NCBI RefSeq assembly: GCF_018918325.1
Contig: NZ_JAHLQH010000030.1
Location: 1 to 36,993, forward strand
Direction: 5' to 3'
From: Clostridium sp. MSJ-8
GTDB taxonomy: Bacteria > Bacillota > Clostridia > Clostridiales > Clostridiaceae
DNA: 36,993 nucleotides
Position 1 is the stretch's first letter, and each line of letters begins with the position of its first letter. A program made the position numbers and the translations under genes. The notes beneath the pieces are model-generated. The model made no database searches. It was not told where the DNA came from and was given only the letters and a program-made list of their open reading frames with translations. Below are positions 26,320-35,410 of the stretch, one piece after another.

Positions 26320-27222
26320 TTATAATTGTTTTAATAATTCCTCTACAGTGTCTCTAGTTGCTAAATATTCTGAAAATGCACTTGCACTTCCTGTTGCAAC
26401 TCCCATCTTTAATGCTTCTTCTAAATTATTATTTTTTAAGTACCCTGTTATAAATCCTGCTACCATAGAATCTCCTGCACCTACTGAATTAATTAATTTT
26501 CCCTTAGGCACGTTACTTTTATATACCTTGCCATCACTTCCTACAAGTATTGCCCCATCTCCTGCCATAGAAATAAGAACATTTTCTGCACCCATATCTT
26601 GTAGTTTCTTGGCACATTCAATTATCTCTTCATCTGTTTTTAATTCTCTATTAAATATTTCCCCTAACTCATGATTATTAGGTTTTACAAAGAATGGTTT
26701 ATATTTTAACACATTCACTAATAAATCTTTCGTAGCATCAACCACTATCTTGATATTTTTATCTTGTAATCTCTGCATTATTTTTTCATATATATCTTCT
26801 GGAAGTGAACTAGGTATACTACCTGCTAGAACTAATATATCATTATCTTGAAGTTTCTCAAGTTTCATGAATAATTCTTCTAATGAATCTTTATCTATAT
26901 CAGGACCATTACCATTTATCTCACTCTCTATTGGACCCTTAAGCTTAACATTAATTCTAGATAAACCTTCTTTTAAGTGTATAAAATCTGTATTGCATCC
27001 ATAATCATTTATTATATTTAAGATATTATCTCCCGTAAAACCTGCAACGAATCCTAGAGCTACGCTATCAATTCCTAAATTTTTTAATACTATAGAAACG
27101 TTTATTCCTTTTCCTCCTGCATATATTTCTTCTTTTTTAGATCTGTTAACTTTACCTGCTGAAAATTTATCTACATTCATGATATAATCTAAAGACGGAT
27201 TAAAAGTTACACTATATATCAT
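26320..27222 (-). CDS. fruK: 1-phosphofructokinase
   Basis: A 300-residue PfkB-family kinase that makes fructose 1,6-bisphosphate from the fructose 1-phosphate delivered by FruA. SVTFNPSLDYIM at the N-terminus, GGKGINVSIVLKNLG (~37-51), and the catalytic/anion-hole NSVGAGDSMVAGF with the base Asp are typical. Tagatose-6-phosphate kinase (LacC) is similar, but the fru context decides. Its start overlaps the end of fruR by 11 nt, indicating translational coupling. Confidence 0.94.
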   Translation of the reverse strand: MIYSVTFNPSLDYIMNVDKFSAGKVNRSKKEEIYAGGKGINVSIVLKNLGIDSVALGFVAGFTGDNILNIINDYGCNTDFIHLKEGLSRINVKLKGPIESEINGNGPDIDKDSLEELFMKLEKLQDNDILVLAGSIPSSLPEDIYEKIMQRLQDKNIKIVVDATKDLLVNVLKYKPFFVKPNNHELGEIFNRELKTDEEIIECAKKLQDMGAENVLISMAGDGAILVGSDGKVYKSNVPKGKLINSVGAGDSMVAGFITGYLKNNNLEEALKMGVATGSASAFSEYLATRDTVEELLKQL

Positions 27223-27967
27223 CTCTTATCACCTCTATTACTTTTGTATATCTGTTATATTGACCTACGTCCTTGTTAGTTATGATAGTTGCATCTTGTA
27301 ACTCACCAAAAGTTATGGATGAAGTTTTATTATATTTACTATCATCTACTAAAACATAAGCTTTCTTAGAATGCTTTATTGCTTCTTCCTTCACAAGTGC
27401 TTCTTCAATATCTGGAGTTGAGTATCCTGATACATTATTAAGAGCATTAGTTCCAAAAAAACCTTTTGTAAAATTAAATCTTTTAATATTACTAACTGCC
27501 TCTATACCTACAATAGCCTCTGTAACTGATTTTATTTTACCTCCTATTATAATACAATCAAATCCTCTAGCGGCAAGTTTCTTGCCATGAATAATTCCAT
27601 TAGTTACATAATGAGCACCCTTTTCTGTAATATAATCAACCATATAATCTGTGGTTGTTCCTGCATCTATAAATACAAAATCATCTTTTTTTATTAAACT
27701 AGCAGCATAAGATGCTATCTTTTTCTTCTCGAAAGTATTTACCCTAGCTTTTTCTATCACGTTATATTCTATATTACTAAAATCATTTTCTACAAGGACA
27801 GCTCCACCATGTACCTTTTTTAAATAATTCTTCTTGTCTAGATTATTCAAATCCCTTCTAATAGTAGATTCAGAGGTATCAAGCGCTTCAACCAGTTCAT
27901 TGACCGTTATTGACTTTTTTTCTGTCAACAATGTAAGTATTCTATCATATCTCTCTTGTGTTAACAT
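27212..27967 (-). CDS. fruR: DeoR-family regulator of the fructose operon
   Basis: A 251-residue DeoR-family protein. The N-terminal helix-turn-helix is MLTQERYDRILTLL followed by VNELVEALDTSESTIRRDLNNL. The C-terminal sugar-phosphate sensor domain contains FIDAGTTTDYMVDYI and AYVLVDDSKY, the usual DeoR signature ends. It is expected to respond to fructose 1-phosphate, by analogy with FruR of other Firmicutes. ATG 27967 is chosen because GGAGGGG lies 5-6 nt upstream; the longer reading would translate that ribosome site. It is first in the operon, and repeated ATGAAAG-like sites lie upstream. Confidence 0.92.
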   Translation of the reverse strand: MLTQERYDRILTLLTEKKSITVNELVEALDTSESTIRRDLNNLDKKNYLKKVHGGAVLVENDFSNIEYNVIEKARVNTFEKKKIASYAASLIKKDDFVFIDAGTTTDYMVDYITEKGAHYVTNGIIHGKKLAARGFDCIIIGGKIKSVTEAIVGIEAVSNIKRFNFTKGFFGTNALNNVSGYSTPDIEEALVKEEAIKHSKKAYVLVDDSKYNKTSSITFGELQDATIITNKDVGQYNRYTKVIEVIRDDI

Positions 27968-27985
27968 TTTCACCCCTCCTTCAAT

Positions 27986-28052
27986 ATTATAATACATCCA
28001 TTTTCATTCAAAGTAAATCACTTTCATTTATTTTCTATCATTTTCTTTCATT
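27986..28052 (-). promoter_or_regulatory. fru operon promoter with repeated putative FruR sites
   Basis: TATAAT at 27986-27991 (minus strand) lies just before the fruR ribosome site; the -35 is weak. Upstream are four AATGAAAG-like units, as read on the minus strand: at 28045-28052, 28035-28042 (AATGATAG), 28021-28028 and 28001-28008 (AATGAAAA). Intervals are 10, 14 and 20 nt. DeoR regulators commonly bind such direct repeats. The exact operator is inference. Confidence 0.5.
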
Positions 28053-28155
28053 TTTCTTCAACCTTTTTATAAATCTTATTTCTATTAAGCAGAAAAATAG
28101 CTTCATAACCTACTATTTAATAATATTAACACTTTTATATTTTTTCTATAAAGCC

Positions 28156-28192
28156 AAAAAAGCCACACCATATTTATATGATGTGACTTTTT
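28156..28192 (-). terminator. Terminator after the pullulanase gene
   Basis: On the minus strand AAAAAGTCACATCATA pairs with TATGGTGTGGCTTTTT (G-U pairs included), followed by T. It starts 8 nt after the stop codon and separates pulA from the fru promoter. Confidence 0.85.
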
Positions 28193-28199
28193 CTAATTT

Positions 28200-30164
28200 T
28201 TATTCATTTTGTTCAAAACTTTTCTTATCTACTAATATATATGCACACTTTGCAGGTATTCTTGCTTTATAATCATTTATTTCAGCAAGTTTTTCATTTC
28301 CCGCTGCATTTTCATTAACAACAACTACATATTGATTTCCAGGAAGATCAACATACACTTCTTCATCTCTTCCATTATAAATAACAACTATTTGTTTCCA
28401 TTTATCTTTTACTTCATCACCATTTAAATTATACATTATAACATTAGCATAATTAGTATCTAAAAATGTTATATTATCTTGTATTTGACTATTTCTATCC
28501 ATTCTAAAAGCTTTATGACTTTTTCTCATTGCTATTAATCCTTTATAATAATCAAATAAATCTTTATACTGTTCTTTTCTCTTCCAGTCTAATTTATTTA
28601 CACTATCTGGTGCATTGTAACTATTTTCGTTTAATGAACCATCTGGATTAACTTTTGTTCTAGCAAATTCTTCTCCTGCTTGAATAAAAGGAATTCCTTG
28701 GCATGTGAACACTATTGCTGCTGCTAATTTATTCATCTTTACTAAATAGTCATCATTAGCATTTGTACTCACTTTAAGTTTATCCCATAAAGTATAATTA
28801 TCATGTGCTGAACAATAAGTTATTGTTTGATAAGGTTCATTTGCCCATGGATCTTTTGAATTTGCAACCATCTTATAATTAATTTGAGAATGATAAGTAG
28901 CAGCTACTACTCCAAACTTTATAGTTTCTTCAAAACCCTCTTGTCCATTTATAAATCCTCTTTCATGAGTATCAAAAACATGTCCTTTTATCCCATCTCT
29001 TATATTATCATTAAAACATGCAATTTGAGAACTTGCGTATTTTATTGTGTTATATTTTAATGCTGCATCTCTTTCTGGAAGTGGTGATAATCCTCCTGTC
29101 CAACCTTCTCCATATAGAATTATAGTTTTGTCAAATTTATTCAATCTAAATCTTAACTCTTTCATTGTTTGAATATCTTCAAGTCCCATAAGGTCAAATC
29201 TAAATCCATCTATATGATACTCTTTAGCCCAATATACTATTGAATCACATATAAACTTCCTAACCATAGTTCTTTCAGACGCTAATTCATTTCCACAGCC
29301 AGAACCATTTGAAAATTCACCATTAGGAGCTTGTCTATAATAATAGTTAGGAACTGCTTTGTTAAGATTTGAATCTTTTGATGCATAAGTGTGATTATAA
29401 ACAACATCCATTACAACTCTTATTCCAGCCTTATGAAGATTCATAACCATCTCTTTAAATTCCTTTATTCTTACTGATCCATTAAAAGGATCTAAGGAAT
29501 ACGAACCTTCAGGGACATTATAATTTTGAGGATCATATCCCCAATTATATTGTCCATCTGGGTTGCTTTCATCAACTGTACAATAATCAAAAGTAGGCAT
29601 TAAGTGTACTGTTGTTACACCTAATTCTTTTAAATGTGCTAAACATGTTTTAGTTTTACTTTCAGGAATTGTAGTATCTGGTTGCCATACGCCTTTATAT
29701 TTTCCTTTATATTCTTTAGTAACTCCTGAATTTTCATCAATAGAAAAATCTCTTATATGCATCTCATACAAGACGCTATCTATTATTCTTTCTAAATGTG
29801 GTCGTTTGTCATTTTCAAAACCTTCTGGGTTAGTTCTTTCTAAATCTACTACCATAGATGTTAAGCCATTAACCCCTACAGCTTTTGCATATGGATCAAC
29901 AACTTCATTTACATTGCCATCTACTTCTACCAAATAATTATAGTATTGCTCATGTAAATCGCCCTTTACTTCTATTGACCAAATCCCTTTATTACCCTTT
30001 TCCATTTTTATTACTGTATTATCTTTTTCTTTATTTATAAGCATAAGACTAACATTAGTAGCCGTTGGTGCCCATAAGATAAAGTTTGTTTTATCTTTTG
30101 AATATAATGCCCCTAATTCACCCTCATAACTATATAAGTTATTGAATTTATTACTATTATACAT
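28200..30164 (-). CDS. pulA: Type I pullulanase / glycogen-debranching enzyme, cytoplasmic
   Basis: A 654-residue GH13 enzyme that cleaves alpha-1,6 branches in pullulan, glycogen or branched dextrins. A CBM48-like domain (~20-115) precedes the barrel. YNWGYDP (~207-213) is the type I pullulanase signature. Catalytic regions: VVYNHTY, GFRFDLMG with nucleophile Asp324, LYGEGW with acid/base Glu353, and SAHDNYTLWD. There is no signal peptide or anchor, so it acts inside the cell on imported dextrins or stored glycogen. ATG 30164 is used: AAAGAGG lies upstream at ~12 nt, while the TTG 11 codons earlier has no good site. It is a single-gene unit upstream of the fru operon. Confidence 0.92.
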   Translation of the reverse strand: MYNSNKFNNLYSYEGELGALYSKDKTNFILWAPTATNVSLMLINKEKDNTVIKMEKGNKGIWSIEVKGDLHEQYYNYLVEVDGNVNEVVDPYAKAVGVNGLTSMVVDLERTNPEGFENDKRPHLERIIDSVLYEMHIRDFSIDENSGVTKEYKGKYKGVWQPDTTIPESKTKTCLAHLKELGVTTVHLMPTFDYCTVDESNPDGQYNWGYDPQNYNVPEGSYSLDPFNGSVRIKEFKEMVMNLHKAGIRVVMDVVYNHTYASKDSNLNKAVPNYYYRQAPNGEFSNGSGCGNELASERTMVRKFICDSIVYWAKEYHIDGFRFDLMGLEDIQTMKELRFRLNKFDKTIILYGEGWTGGLSPLPERDAALKYNTIKYASSQIACFNDNIRDGIKGHVFDTHERGFINGQEGFEETIKFGVVAATYHSQINYKMVANSKDPWANEPYQTITYCSAHDNYTLWDKLKVSTNANDDYLVKMNKLAAAIVFTCQGIPFIQAGEEFARTKVNPDGSLNENSYNAPDSVNKLDWKRKEQYKDLFDYYKGLIAMRKSHKAFRMDRNSQIQDNITFLDTNYANVIMYNLNGDEVKDKWKQIVVIYNGRDEEVYVDLPGNQYVVVVNENAAGNEKLAEINDYKARIPAKCAYILVDKKSFEQNE

Positions 30165-30374
30165 ATATTTATTCAACCTCTTTCGTAAAATAATCAATAT
30201 ATCATAATTATTATTTTATCATATTAAAATATTATTTGTCTTAATTTTTTTCTAAAATATGTTAATTTATTTTATATTTTTTTGTAAACTCTTAAAAAAA
30301 TATATTTAAATCTAGCTTGTTAATCGCTTTATCCTCTCAATTTATGTACTATATAACAAATGTAATTAATTATT

Positions 30375-30851
30375 TTATTTATCAATAACAATATCACTAA
30401 TTTGATATCTAATAATTTTTGTTAAATCTTTAACATTAACTTCAACTTGATACCCTATTTTTCCAGCACTAAAGCATATTGTTTCATAGTCCTCGCAAGT
30501 CTTATGAAAAGTAGTTTTAAAGAATTTTTTTTGACCAATTGGAGAGCACCCTCCATGTACATATCCTGTAAGTGGTAACAACTCTTTAGATTTTAACATT
30601 TCTATTGATTTTTCTCCTACAGACTTTGCTGCTTTCTTTAAATCTAATTCTCTATTAACTGGAATGACAAAAACATAATAATTTTTAGATTTTCCTACTG
30701 TAACTAATGTTTTAAAAACTCTATTTTCATCTTGATTAAGCACACTTGCTACTTCTGTGCCAGATATTGCATCTGTATCCTTGTAACAATGACTAGTATA
30801 TTTTATCTTCTTTTGTTCTAATAATCTCATAACATTAGTCTTTTCTTCCAT
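30375..30851 (-). CDS. ybaK: YbaK/EbsC-type aminoacyl-tRNA deacylase (Cys-tRNA(Pro))
   Basis: A 158-residue trans-editing protein that hydrolyses mischarged Cys-tRNA(Pro), by family analogy. KTNVMRLLEQKKIKY at the start, EVASVLNQDENRVFKTLV, and LTGYVHGGCSPIGQKK (the conserved GGxSPxG loop, here GGCSPIG) are typical. ATG 30851 has AGGAG 8 nt upstream; the ATG at 30869 lies before that site. Flanking genes are pulA and an AbgT transporter, unrelated in function, so it is probably independently expressed. Related INS-type editing domains exist, but the YbaK signature fits best. Confidence 0.88.
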   Translation of the reverse strand: MEEKTNVMRLLEQKKIKYTSHCYKDTDAISGTEVASVLNQDENRVFKTLVTVGKSKNYYVFVIPVNRELDLKKAAKSVGEKSIEMLKSKELLPLTGYVHGGCSPIGQKKFFKTTFHKTCEDYETICFSAGKIGYQVEVNVKDLTKIIRYQISDIVIDK

Positions 30852-30979
30852 ACAATCTTCTCCTTGCATCTTATTCTTTTTTTATTTTATCATAGGTAAT
30901 GTTTTTGTACAATTTTATTATATAAGAATAAAATGTAATTTCATTTTAAAATCAAACTATCATTTTCCATATAAGCAAA

Positions 30980-31012
30980 AGAAGCAATAAACTATTTCTG
31001 TTTATTGCTTCT
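30980..31012 (-). terminator. Terminator of the AbgT transporter gene
   Basis: Perfect 13-bp arms AGAAGCAATAAAC and GTTTATTGCTTCT with a 7-nt loop, followed on the minus strand by TTTGCTT. It lies 12 nt after the stop codon. Confidence 0.85.
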
Positions 31013-31024
31013 ACATATATTAAT

Positions 31025-32566
31025 CTAAAAACCAAGTGGAATTCCAAATACAAAGAACCCTATAAGAAGTATCAACCATGATACTAAAAATGACATTGAA
31101 TATGGTAACATTAGCTTAATCATATCACCTAAAGTATATTCTGGCTTATATTTTTTCATAAATACAAGTATTATTCCAGCATAAGTCATAAGTGGCGAAA
31201 TTACATTAGTTGAAGAGTCAGCTATTCTATAAGCTGCAGACACCATATCTGGCGTAAGTGCTGAGTTTACTTGATATAACATAGGTATAAATATAGGTCC
31301 TAATAACATCCATTTTGCTGTTAAGCCTCCAACAAATAAGTTGATAATAGCTGTTATTATAACAAATCCTATTAATAATAATATAGGATGTTCTGCAAGC
31401 CCTAATCCTTGAAGAGCCTTTGCTCCTAAAAATGTTATATATGTTCCTAAATTAGAATAGCTAAGTAGCGCTAAAAAGTTATAAGATATAAATGTAAGCA
31501 CTAAAACATATCCCATATTACTCATTTGTTTTGCAAGTGCATTTACCACATCTATAGGTTTATTAAATTCTTTCATTTTAATTCCATACATTACTCCTGG
31601 AACAAAAAATGCAAATGTAATAAGTAATATTATATTATCCATATATGGTTTAACTGTATTTCCTGAATCATCTATATATTTTTTTAACGGTCCAAAAATT
31701 AATACAATTATTATTATAATAGCAATTAAAAATCCTATTCCTGCCCACTTTAATGCTGCATTTTCTTCTTTCTTCACTGTAAAATCATCGATATCTAGTT
31801 CTTCAGGAACTACATATGTTTCTTTTTCTAATCTAGGCTTTATTATCTTAGCTGTTACAATATAACCAACAATTGATAATAACACAGTAGATACTACAAT
31901 AAAGAAATAATGCATAGTAGCTGGATTAATAGCTACACCTTCCGCTGTTACAAACGGTACTCCTTGCCCTTCTGCAAATACTTGTGCATTCTTTCCTACA
32001 ATTACATCTACAGGTGTACCCGGTATAAGATTGGCACTAAATCCAGCTGACACTCCTGCAAAGGCTGCTGCCATACCAATAAGAGGATTCTTCTTAAGTC
32101 CAGCATATAACAATCCAGCAAGAGGAACTAATATTAAATACCCCGCATCTGTTGCTATACTACTCATAATACCTAAAAACACTAATACTAATGGTAAAAA
32201 CTTATCAGAAACCTTCAGCCCAATCTTCTTAATAAGAGTTGTTAATAGCCCCGACTCTTCTGCAATTCCTACTCCAAACATTACAATAAGTATTGTACCA
32301 AGTACTCCCCCACCATATGCTAACCAGTTAGTAACTAGCGCATTATCTAAAATCCATCTAAAATTCTCTGCCTTAAACATATTCTTAATGTTATATGTAA
32401 TAGTAGAGCCGTCTGCTTGTAGTGTTTCAAATGACACTCCACTCATTAAAACAGACAAAATCATAACTACTACAAAAAACACTGCAAATATTATAGCAGG
32501 ATCAGGTATCTTCTTACCTATATTCTCGATGAAACTCATCTTTTTGTCTTTTTTCTCCCTATTCAT
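31025..32566 (-). CDS. AbgT-family transporter (p-aminobenzoyl-glutamate type)
   Basis: A 513-residue membrane protein with about 11-13 helices of the AbgT family. Typical blocks: IGKKIPDPAIIFAVFF at the start, MFGVGIAEESGLL, SSIATDAGYLILVPLAGLL, FAGVSAGFSANLIPGTPVDVI, and the C-terminal DSSTNVISPLMTYAGIILVF. E. coli AbgT imports p-aminobenzoyl-glutamate; other members export sulphonamide-like compounds, so direction and substrate are uncertain here. The usual companion hydrolases AbgA/AbgB are absent from the neighbourhood. The gene has its own good promoter and terminator, so it is monocistronic. Confidence 0.87.
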   Translation of the reverse strand: MNREKKDKKMSFIENIGKKIPDPAIIFAVFFVVVMILSVLMSGVSFETLQADGSTITYNIKNMFKAENFRWILDNALVTNWLAYGGGVLGTILIVMFGVGIAEESGLLTTLIKKIGLKVSDKFLPLVLVFLGIMSSIATDAGYLILVPLAGLLYAGLKKNPLIGMAAAFAGVSAGFSANLIPGTPVDVIVGKNAQVFAEGQGVPFVTAEGVAINPATMHYFFIVVSTVLLSIVGYIVTAKIIKPRLEKETYVVPEELDIDDFTVKKEENAALKWAGIGFLIAIIIIIVLIFGPLKKYIDDSGNTVKPYMDNIILLITFAFFVPGVMYGIKMKEFNKPIDVVNALAKQMSNMGYVLVLTFISYNFLALLSYSNLGTYITFLGAKALQGLGLAEHPILLLIGFVIITAIINLFVGGLTAKWMLLGPIFIPMLYQVNSALTPDMVSAAYRIADSSTNVISPLMTYAGIILVFMKKYKPEYTLGDMIKLMLPYSMSFLVSWLILLIGFFVFGIPLGF

Positions 32567-32613
32567 TGCTTATCTCCTTCTTCATCTTTTGTAAATTATT
32601 ATTATATTACAGC

Positions 32614-32641
32614 ATTATATCAGTTTTTATTTTTTTATCAA
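32614..32641 (-). promoter_or_regulatory. Sigma-A promoter of the AbgT gene
   Basis: TTGATA (32636-32641), 16 nt, TATAAT (32614-32619) on the minus strand, with TG one base before the -10 (extended -10). Confidence 0.75.
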
Positions 32642-32922
32642 CTCAATTATAATTTTTTTAATATTTTTTCATTAATTATACATTTGATTGTCAATTTGTT
32701 ATTATTTTTCATTCTTTTTATAATTATATTAATAATTTCATATCAACAATGCTTTTTTTCGACATTGTTTTGTATTCCGGGAGATATTCATCTTTGAAAA
32801 TGCTCAATTAAAAAATTCAATGTTATTTGATAATGTTAATATTATGTTTTTCTTTATTAGTAGCAATATTATTAATTCAAGTAAATTATATATAATAGAA
32901 TTTAGTATTTTTATAATAAAAA

Positions 32923-32993
32923 AGTAAAGATCCCGTTAAAAATACTATACCATCTGAGCTTTAACGAGTTTATAGTATTTAGAGATCTTTACT
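32923..32993. terminator. Bidirectional terminator after the GGDEF-EAL gene, with alternative pairing
   Basis: AGTAAAGATC (32923-32932) pairs with GATCTTTACT (32984-32993), and AAATACTATA (32940-32949) with TATAGTATTT (32971-32980). T-runs follow on both strands. CGTTAAA (32934-32940) can instead pair with TTTAACG (32960-32966), which excludes the inner stem. It lies about 85 nt after the stop codon. Confidence 0.8.
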
Positions 32994-33079
32994 CTTTTTT
33001 ATTATATTAGTAAATGCTTAATGACATTATATTATTTACTTAAGCATATAATTTTGATATTAATCATCAAAATATATAA

Positions 33080-35092
33080 TTAATACTTTTTCAAAAATTC
33101 GTTCTTTGGTAATGCCTTGCATATTGCATATCCTTGCATATAATCACATTGCAAATCTTTTAACAGCCTAAATTGCTCTTGATTTTCAACACCTTCAACT
33201 ACAACCTCCAAAGAAAGATTATGAGCTAAATTTATAAGAGCTGATATAACTGCTAATGTTTTTTTATCTACTTCCATCTTTTTAAGTAATTCTCTATCTA
33301 GTTTAATTGTATCAATAGGGAATGTCTTTAAAAATGAAAAAGTAGATTGACCAACACCAAAATCATCTAAAGCAATTTCCATTCCAAAATTCTTACATTC
33401 CTTTAAAATAGGAAGTATTTTATTATAATCATTTCCCATTTCTTTTTCTGTTATCTCTATTTTTATGGAACTTGGTGTTACATTATATTTTTTCAAGTTT
33501 TCTTTTATATATTCAATTAAATTCTTTTGTTTTAAAAATTTAATTGATGCATTAAATGCAACTTTATAATCATCAATTCCTTGTTGTCTTTTTTCTCCAC
33601 ACAACTTACACGATTCTTCAAAAGCTAACTTGTCTATATCTATTATATCATCACTTTCTTTTGCACTTTCAACAAAATCTTTTGGCTCAACTATTTCTCC
33701 AAATTTATTCCATCTCATCAACGCTTCTGCACTGCATATCTTGTCCTCTTTTACATTTAATACAGGTTGAAAATATACTTCTAAATCACCATTTTGTATA
33801 GCATTTTTTATCTCACTTTGGAATTTAGCTTCTTTTCTCATTTCAGCATCAAAAACCTTTATTTTATTTCTTCCAGATTTTTTACTCTTATATAAAGCTA
33901 TATCTCCACACTTTAATAAACCTTCTATATCGCTACTATCCACTTTAAATCTACTTGCTCCAAGACTCGCTTCAATTTTATATGGATAACCATTATAACT
34001 TTCAACTGCATTTAAATTGCGAATAATTTCATTTCCAAAAGCTTCTATTTCCTCTATAGTATACACACCTTCTCGTATTCCTAAAAATTCATCTCCACCT
34101 AATCTACCTAGATTAAACGAATCTCCGCCCATATTTTGGACAGTTTCTGCTGTTCTACATAAAACTTCATCTCCAACATTATGACCTAAAGTATCATTTA
34201 TCTGTTTAAATCTGTCCAAATCAATGTAATAAATACAGAAATCTTTATCATTATTTTTTAATTCTTCCATATAATTATACAAACTAAATCTATTTTGAAT
34301 TCCTGTTAGAACATCATAGTTTGCTATATGCTTCATTTCTTCAGCAAATCTTTTATTTTCACTAATATCTGTAAATATAAGCGCAAAAAATTCATTTTCT
34401 ATAGGATATACTGTAAGATACGCCCACTTATCAACACCAAGTCTTACAGAATTTCTGAATACCGATTGATTTTTAGCGCCCATAGTTTTTAATATCTTAG
34501 GCACTATTTCTGAATCTTTTATAAAAGGTGTAAATATCTTTATAAAACTACCTGCTATAAGATCAGATTTAGACATATTAAGCATCTTCCCAAGAGATGT
34601 GTTAGTTTCAACTATAAATGCATCCTTAGCATTTCCTTCTTCATCTCTTAACATCTTAAGATAAGCATATCCATTATCTAATCCATCTACTAACCTACTA
34701 TATTTCTTTTCATTTGAAATAATAGTATTATTTTGATCTTCTATAGATTGGAACATGCTATTTATATCTTTTGCTAATTCTGAAAAAACATCATTTCCCG
34801 AAACATCTTCTATTCTACCTTTTACATCGCTATTTTTATTAATAGAACTAATCTGAATTTCTATGGATCTTACTTTTTTAGTTATTATTTTATTTACAAA
34901 TAAAGCTATAATAATATGTGCTAACATGTTAATAATAAAAATAGCTATTATATCACTTAAATATCCTTTATTAGTATATAATTCTCTAAATGAAATCCCT
35001 TGAATCTTCCATACATAAACGGCTATATACATTAATGTAGTTATAATTTCACTAAATAGAAATACCACTGATATTCTTTTAGATATCTTCAT
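33080..35092 (-). CDS. Membrane GGDEF-EAL protein (cyclic-di-GMP turnover) with PAS-like sensor
   Basis: A 670-residue protein. Two helices (~5-25 and ~48-68) are followed by a HAMP-like linker, a PAS-like domain (~130-250), a GGDEF domain (motif GGDEF intact, ~332-336), and an EAL domain (EAL ~456-458, with N in FNAS, E in EITE, DDFG, IKLD, VVEGVE and YMQGY all present). Both catalytic sites look intact, so synthesis and breakdown are both possible. The RxxD inhibitory site normally five residues before GGDEF is absent (FNLGRL precedes it), so product feedback is probably missing. ATG 35092 is chosen because GGAAGGTG lies ~8 nt upstream; TTG 35110 overlaps it. Which activity dominates cannot be read from sequence. 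Confidence 0.9.
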   Translation of the reverse strand: MKISKRISVVFLFSEIITTLMYIAVYVWKIQGISFRELYTNKGYLSDIIAIFIINMLAHIIIALFVNKIITKKVRSIEIQISSINKNSDVKGRIEDVSGNDVFSELAKDINSMFQSIEDQNNTIISNEKKYSRLVDGLDNGYAYLKMLRDEEGNAKDAFIVETNTSLGKMLNMSKSDLIAGSFIKIFTPFIKDSEIVPKILKTMGAKNQSVFRNSVRLGVDKWAYLTVYPIENEFFALIFTDISENKRFAEEMKHIANYDVLTGIQNRFSLYNYMEELKNNDKDFCIYYIDLDRFKQINDTLGHNVGDEVLCRTAETVQNMGGDSFNLGRLGGDEFLGIREGVYTIEEIEAFGNEIIRNLNAVESYNGYPYKIEASLGASRFKVDSSDIEGLLKCGDIALYKSKKSGRNKIKVFDAEMRKEAKFQSEIKNAIQNGDLEVYFQPVLNVKEDKICSAEALMRWNKFGEIVEPKDFVESAKESDDIIDIDKLAFEESCKLCGEKRQQGIDDYKVAFNASIKFLKQKNLIEYIKENLKKYNVTPSSIKIEITEKEMGNDYNKILPILKECKNFGMEIALDDFGVGQSTFSFLKTFPIDTIKLDRELLKKMEVDKKTLAVISALINLAHNLSLEVVVEGVENQEQFRLLKDLQCDYMQGYAICKALPKNEFLKKY

Positions 35093-35143
35093 TAATTTTT
35101 CACCTTCCAATTTAATCTAAATAAACTTTTGTTAATATCTTTA

Positions 35144-35171
35144 ATTATACAATATTTATTTTATATTACAA
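35144..35171 (-). promoter_or_regulatory. Predicted sigma-A promoter of the GGDEF-EAL gene
   Basis: TTGTAA (35166-35171), 16 nt, TATAAT (35144-35149) on the minus strand, about 50 nt before the start codon. Confidence 0.55.
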
Positions 35172-35361
35172 TTTTTTTAGATATATTTAAACTTAATTAA
35201 TCATTTATTTATACAAAATTAATTTTTACCCTTCACTATATTTTATATTATAACATTCTTTCTATAAATATGTATCTTTCTCAATAATTTGTCATTACAA
35301 ATTCTTACCGTTTATATTATACCAATTTTTATGTATTTTTACCATTATTTATTTTTAAATA

Positions 35362-35397
35362 AGGCCATTACACTCATCATTTTAAGTATAACAGCCT
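35362..35397 (-). terminator. Possible weak terminator of hom
   Basis: On the minus strand AGGCTGTTA pairs with TAATGGCCT (two G-U pairs), with only TTATTT after it. The T-run is better on the plus strand, so function is uncertain. Confidence 0.4.
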
Positions 35398-35410
35398 CTT
35401 TTTTATGTTT

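Larger units (their letters stand above)
32567..33079. other. 513-nt gene-free stretch between the AbgT and GGDEF-EAL genes
   Basis: It holds the AbgT promoter (32614-32641), a 7-bp hairpin AACAATG / CATTGTT near 32745-32770 without a clear role, AT-rich DNA without a usable ORF, and the bidirectional terminator 32923-32993. The predicted transcription start is near 32607, about 40 nt from the start codon, so most of this stretch lies upstream of transcription. No riboswitch was recognised. Confidence 0.5.
35093..35410. other. Gene-free stretch between the GGDEF-EAL and hom genes
   Basis: It contains the promoter 35144-35171, a second possible extended -10 (TGTTATAAT on the minus strand, near 35250-35260), and the weak hairpin 35362-35397. 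No ORF and no cyclic-di-GMP riboswitch-like structure were recognised. Confidence 0.45.

Noticed and set aside
30316..30340. Possible CcpA cre-like site upstream of pulA (minus strand AAAGCGATTAAC)
   Set aside because: The core is off by one position against the cre consensus and the flanks do not match.
32031..32594. 187-codon plus-strand ORF opposite the AbgT gene
   Set aside because: Antisense shadow of a strongly conserved transporter, with no promoter or ribosome site.
32683..32694. TTTGATTGTCAA, similar to the FabT box
   Set aside because: One central mismatch breaks the palindrome and it lies about 60 nt upstream of the AbgT promoter, so a FabT role is unlikely.
35093..35410. Possible cyclic-di-GMP riboswitch before the GGDEF-EAL gene
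   Set aside because: None of the conserved GEMM-type stem or tetraloop sequences could be found; likewise none before the chemoreceptor gene.
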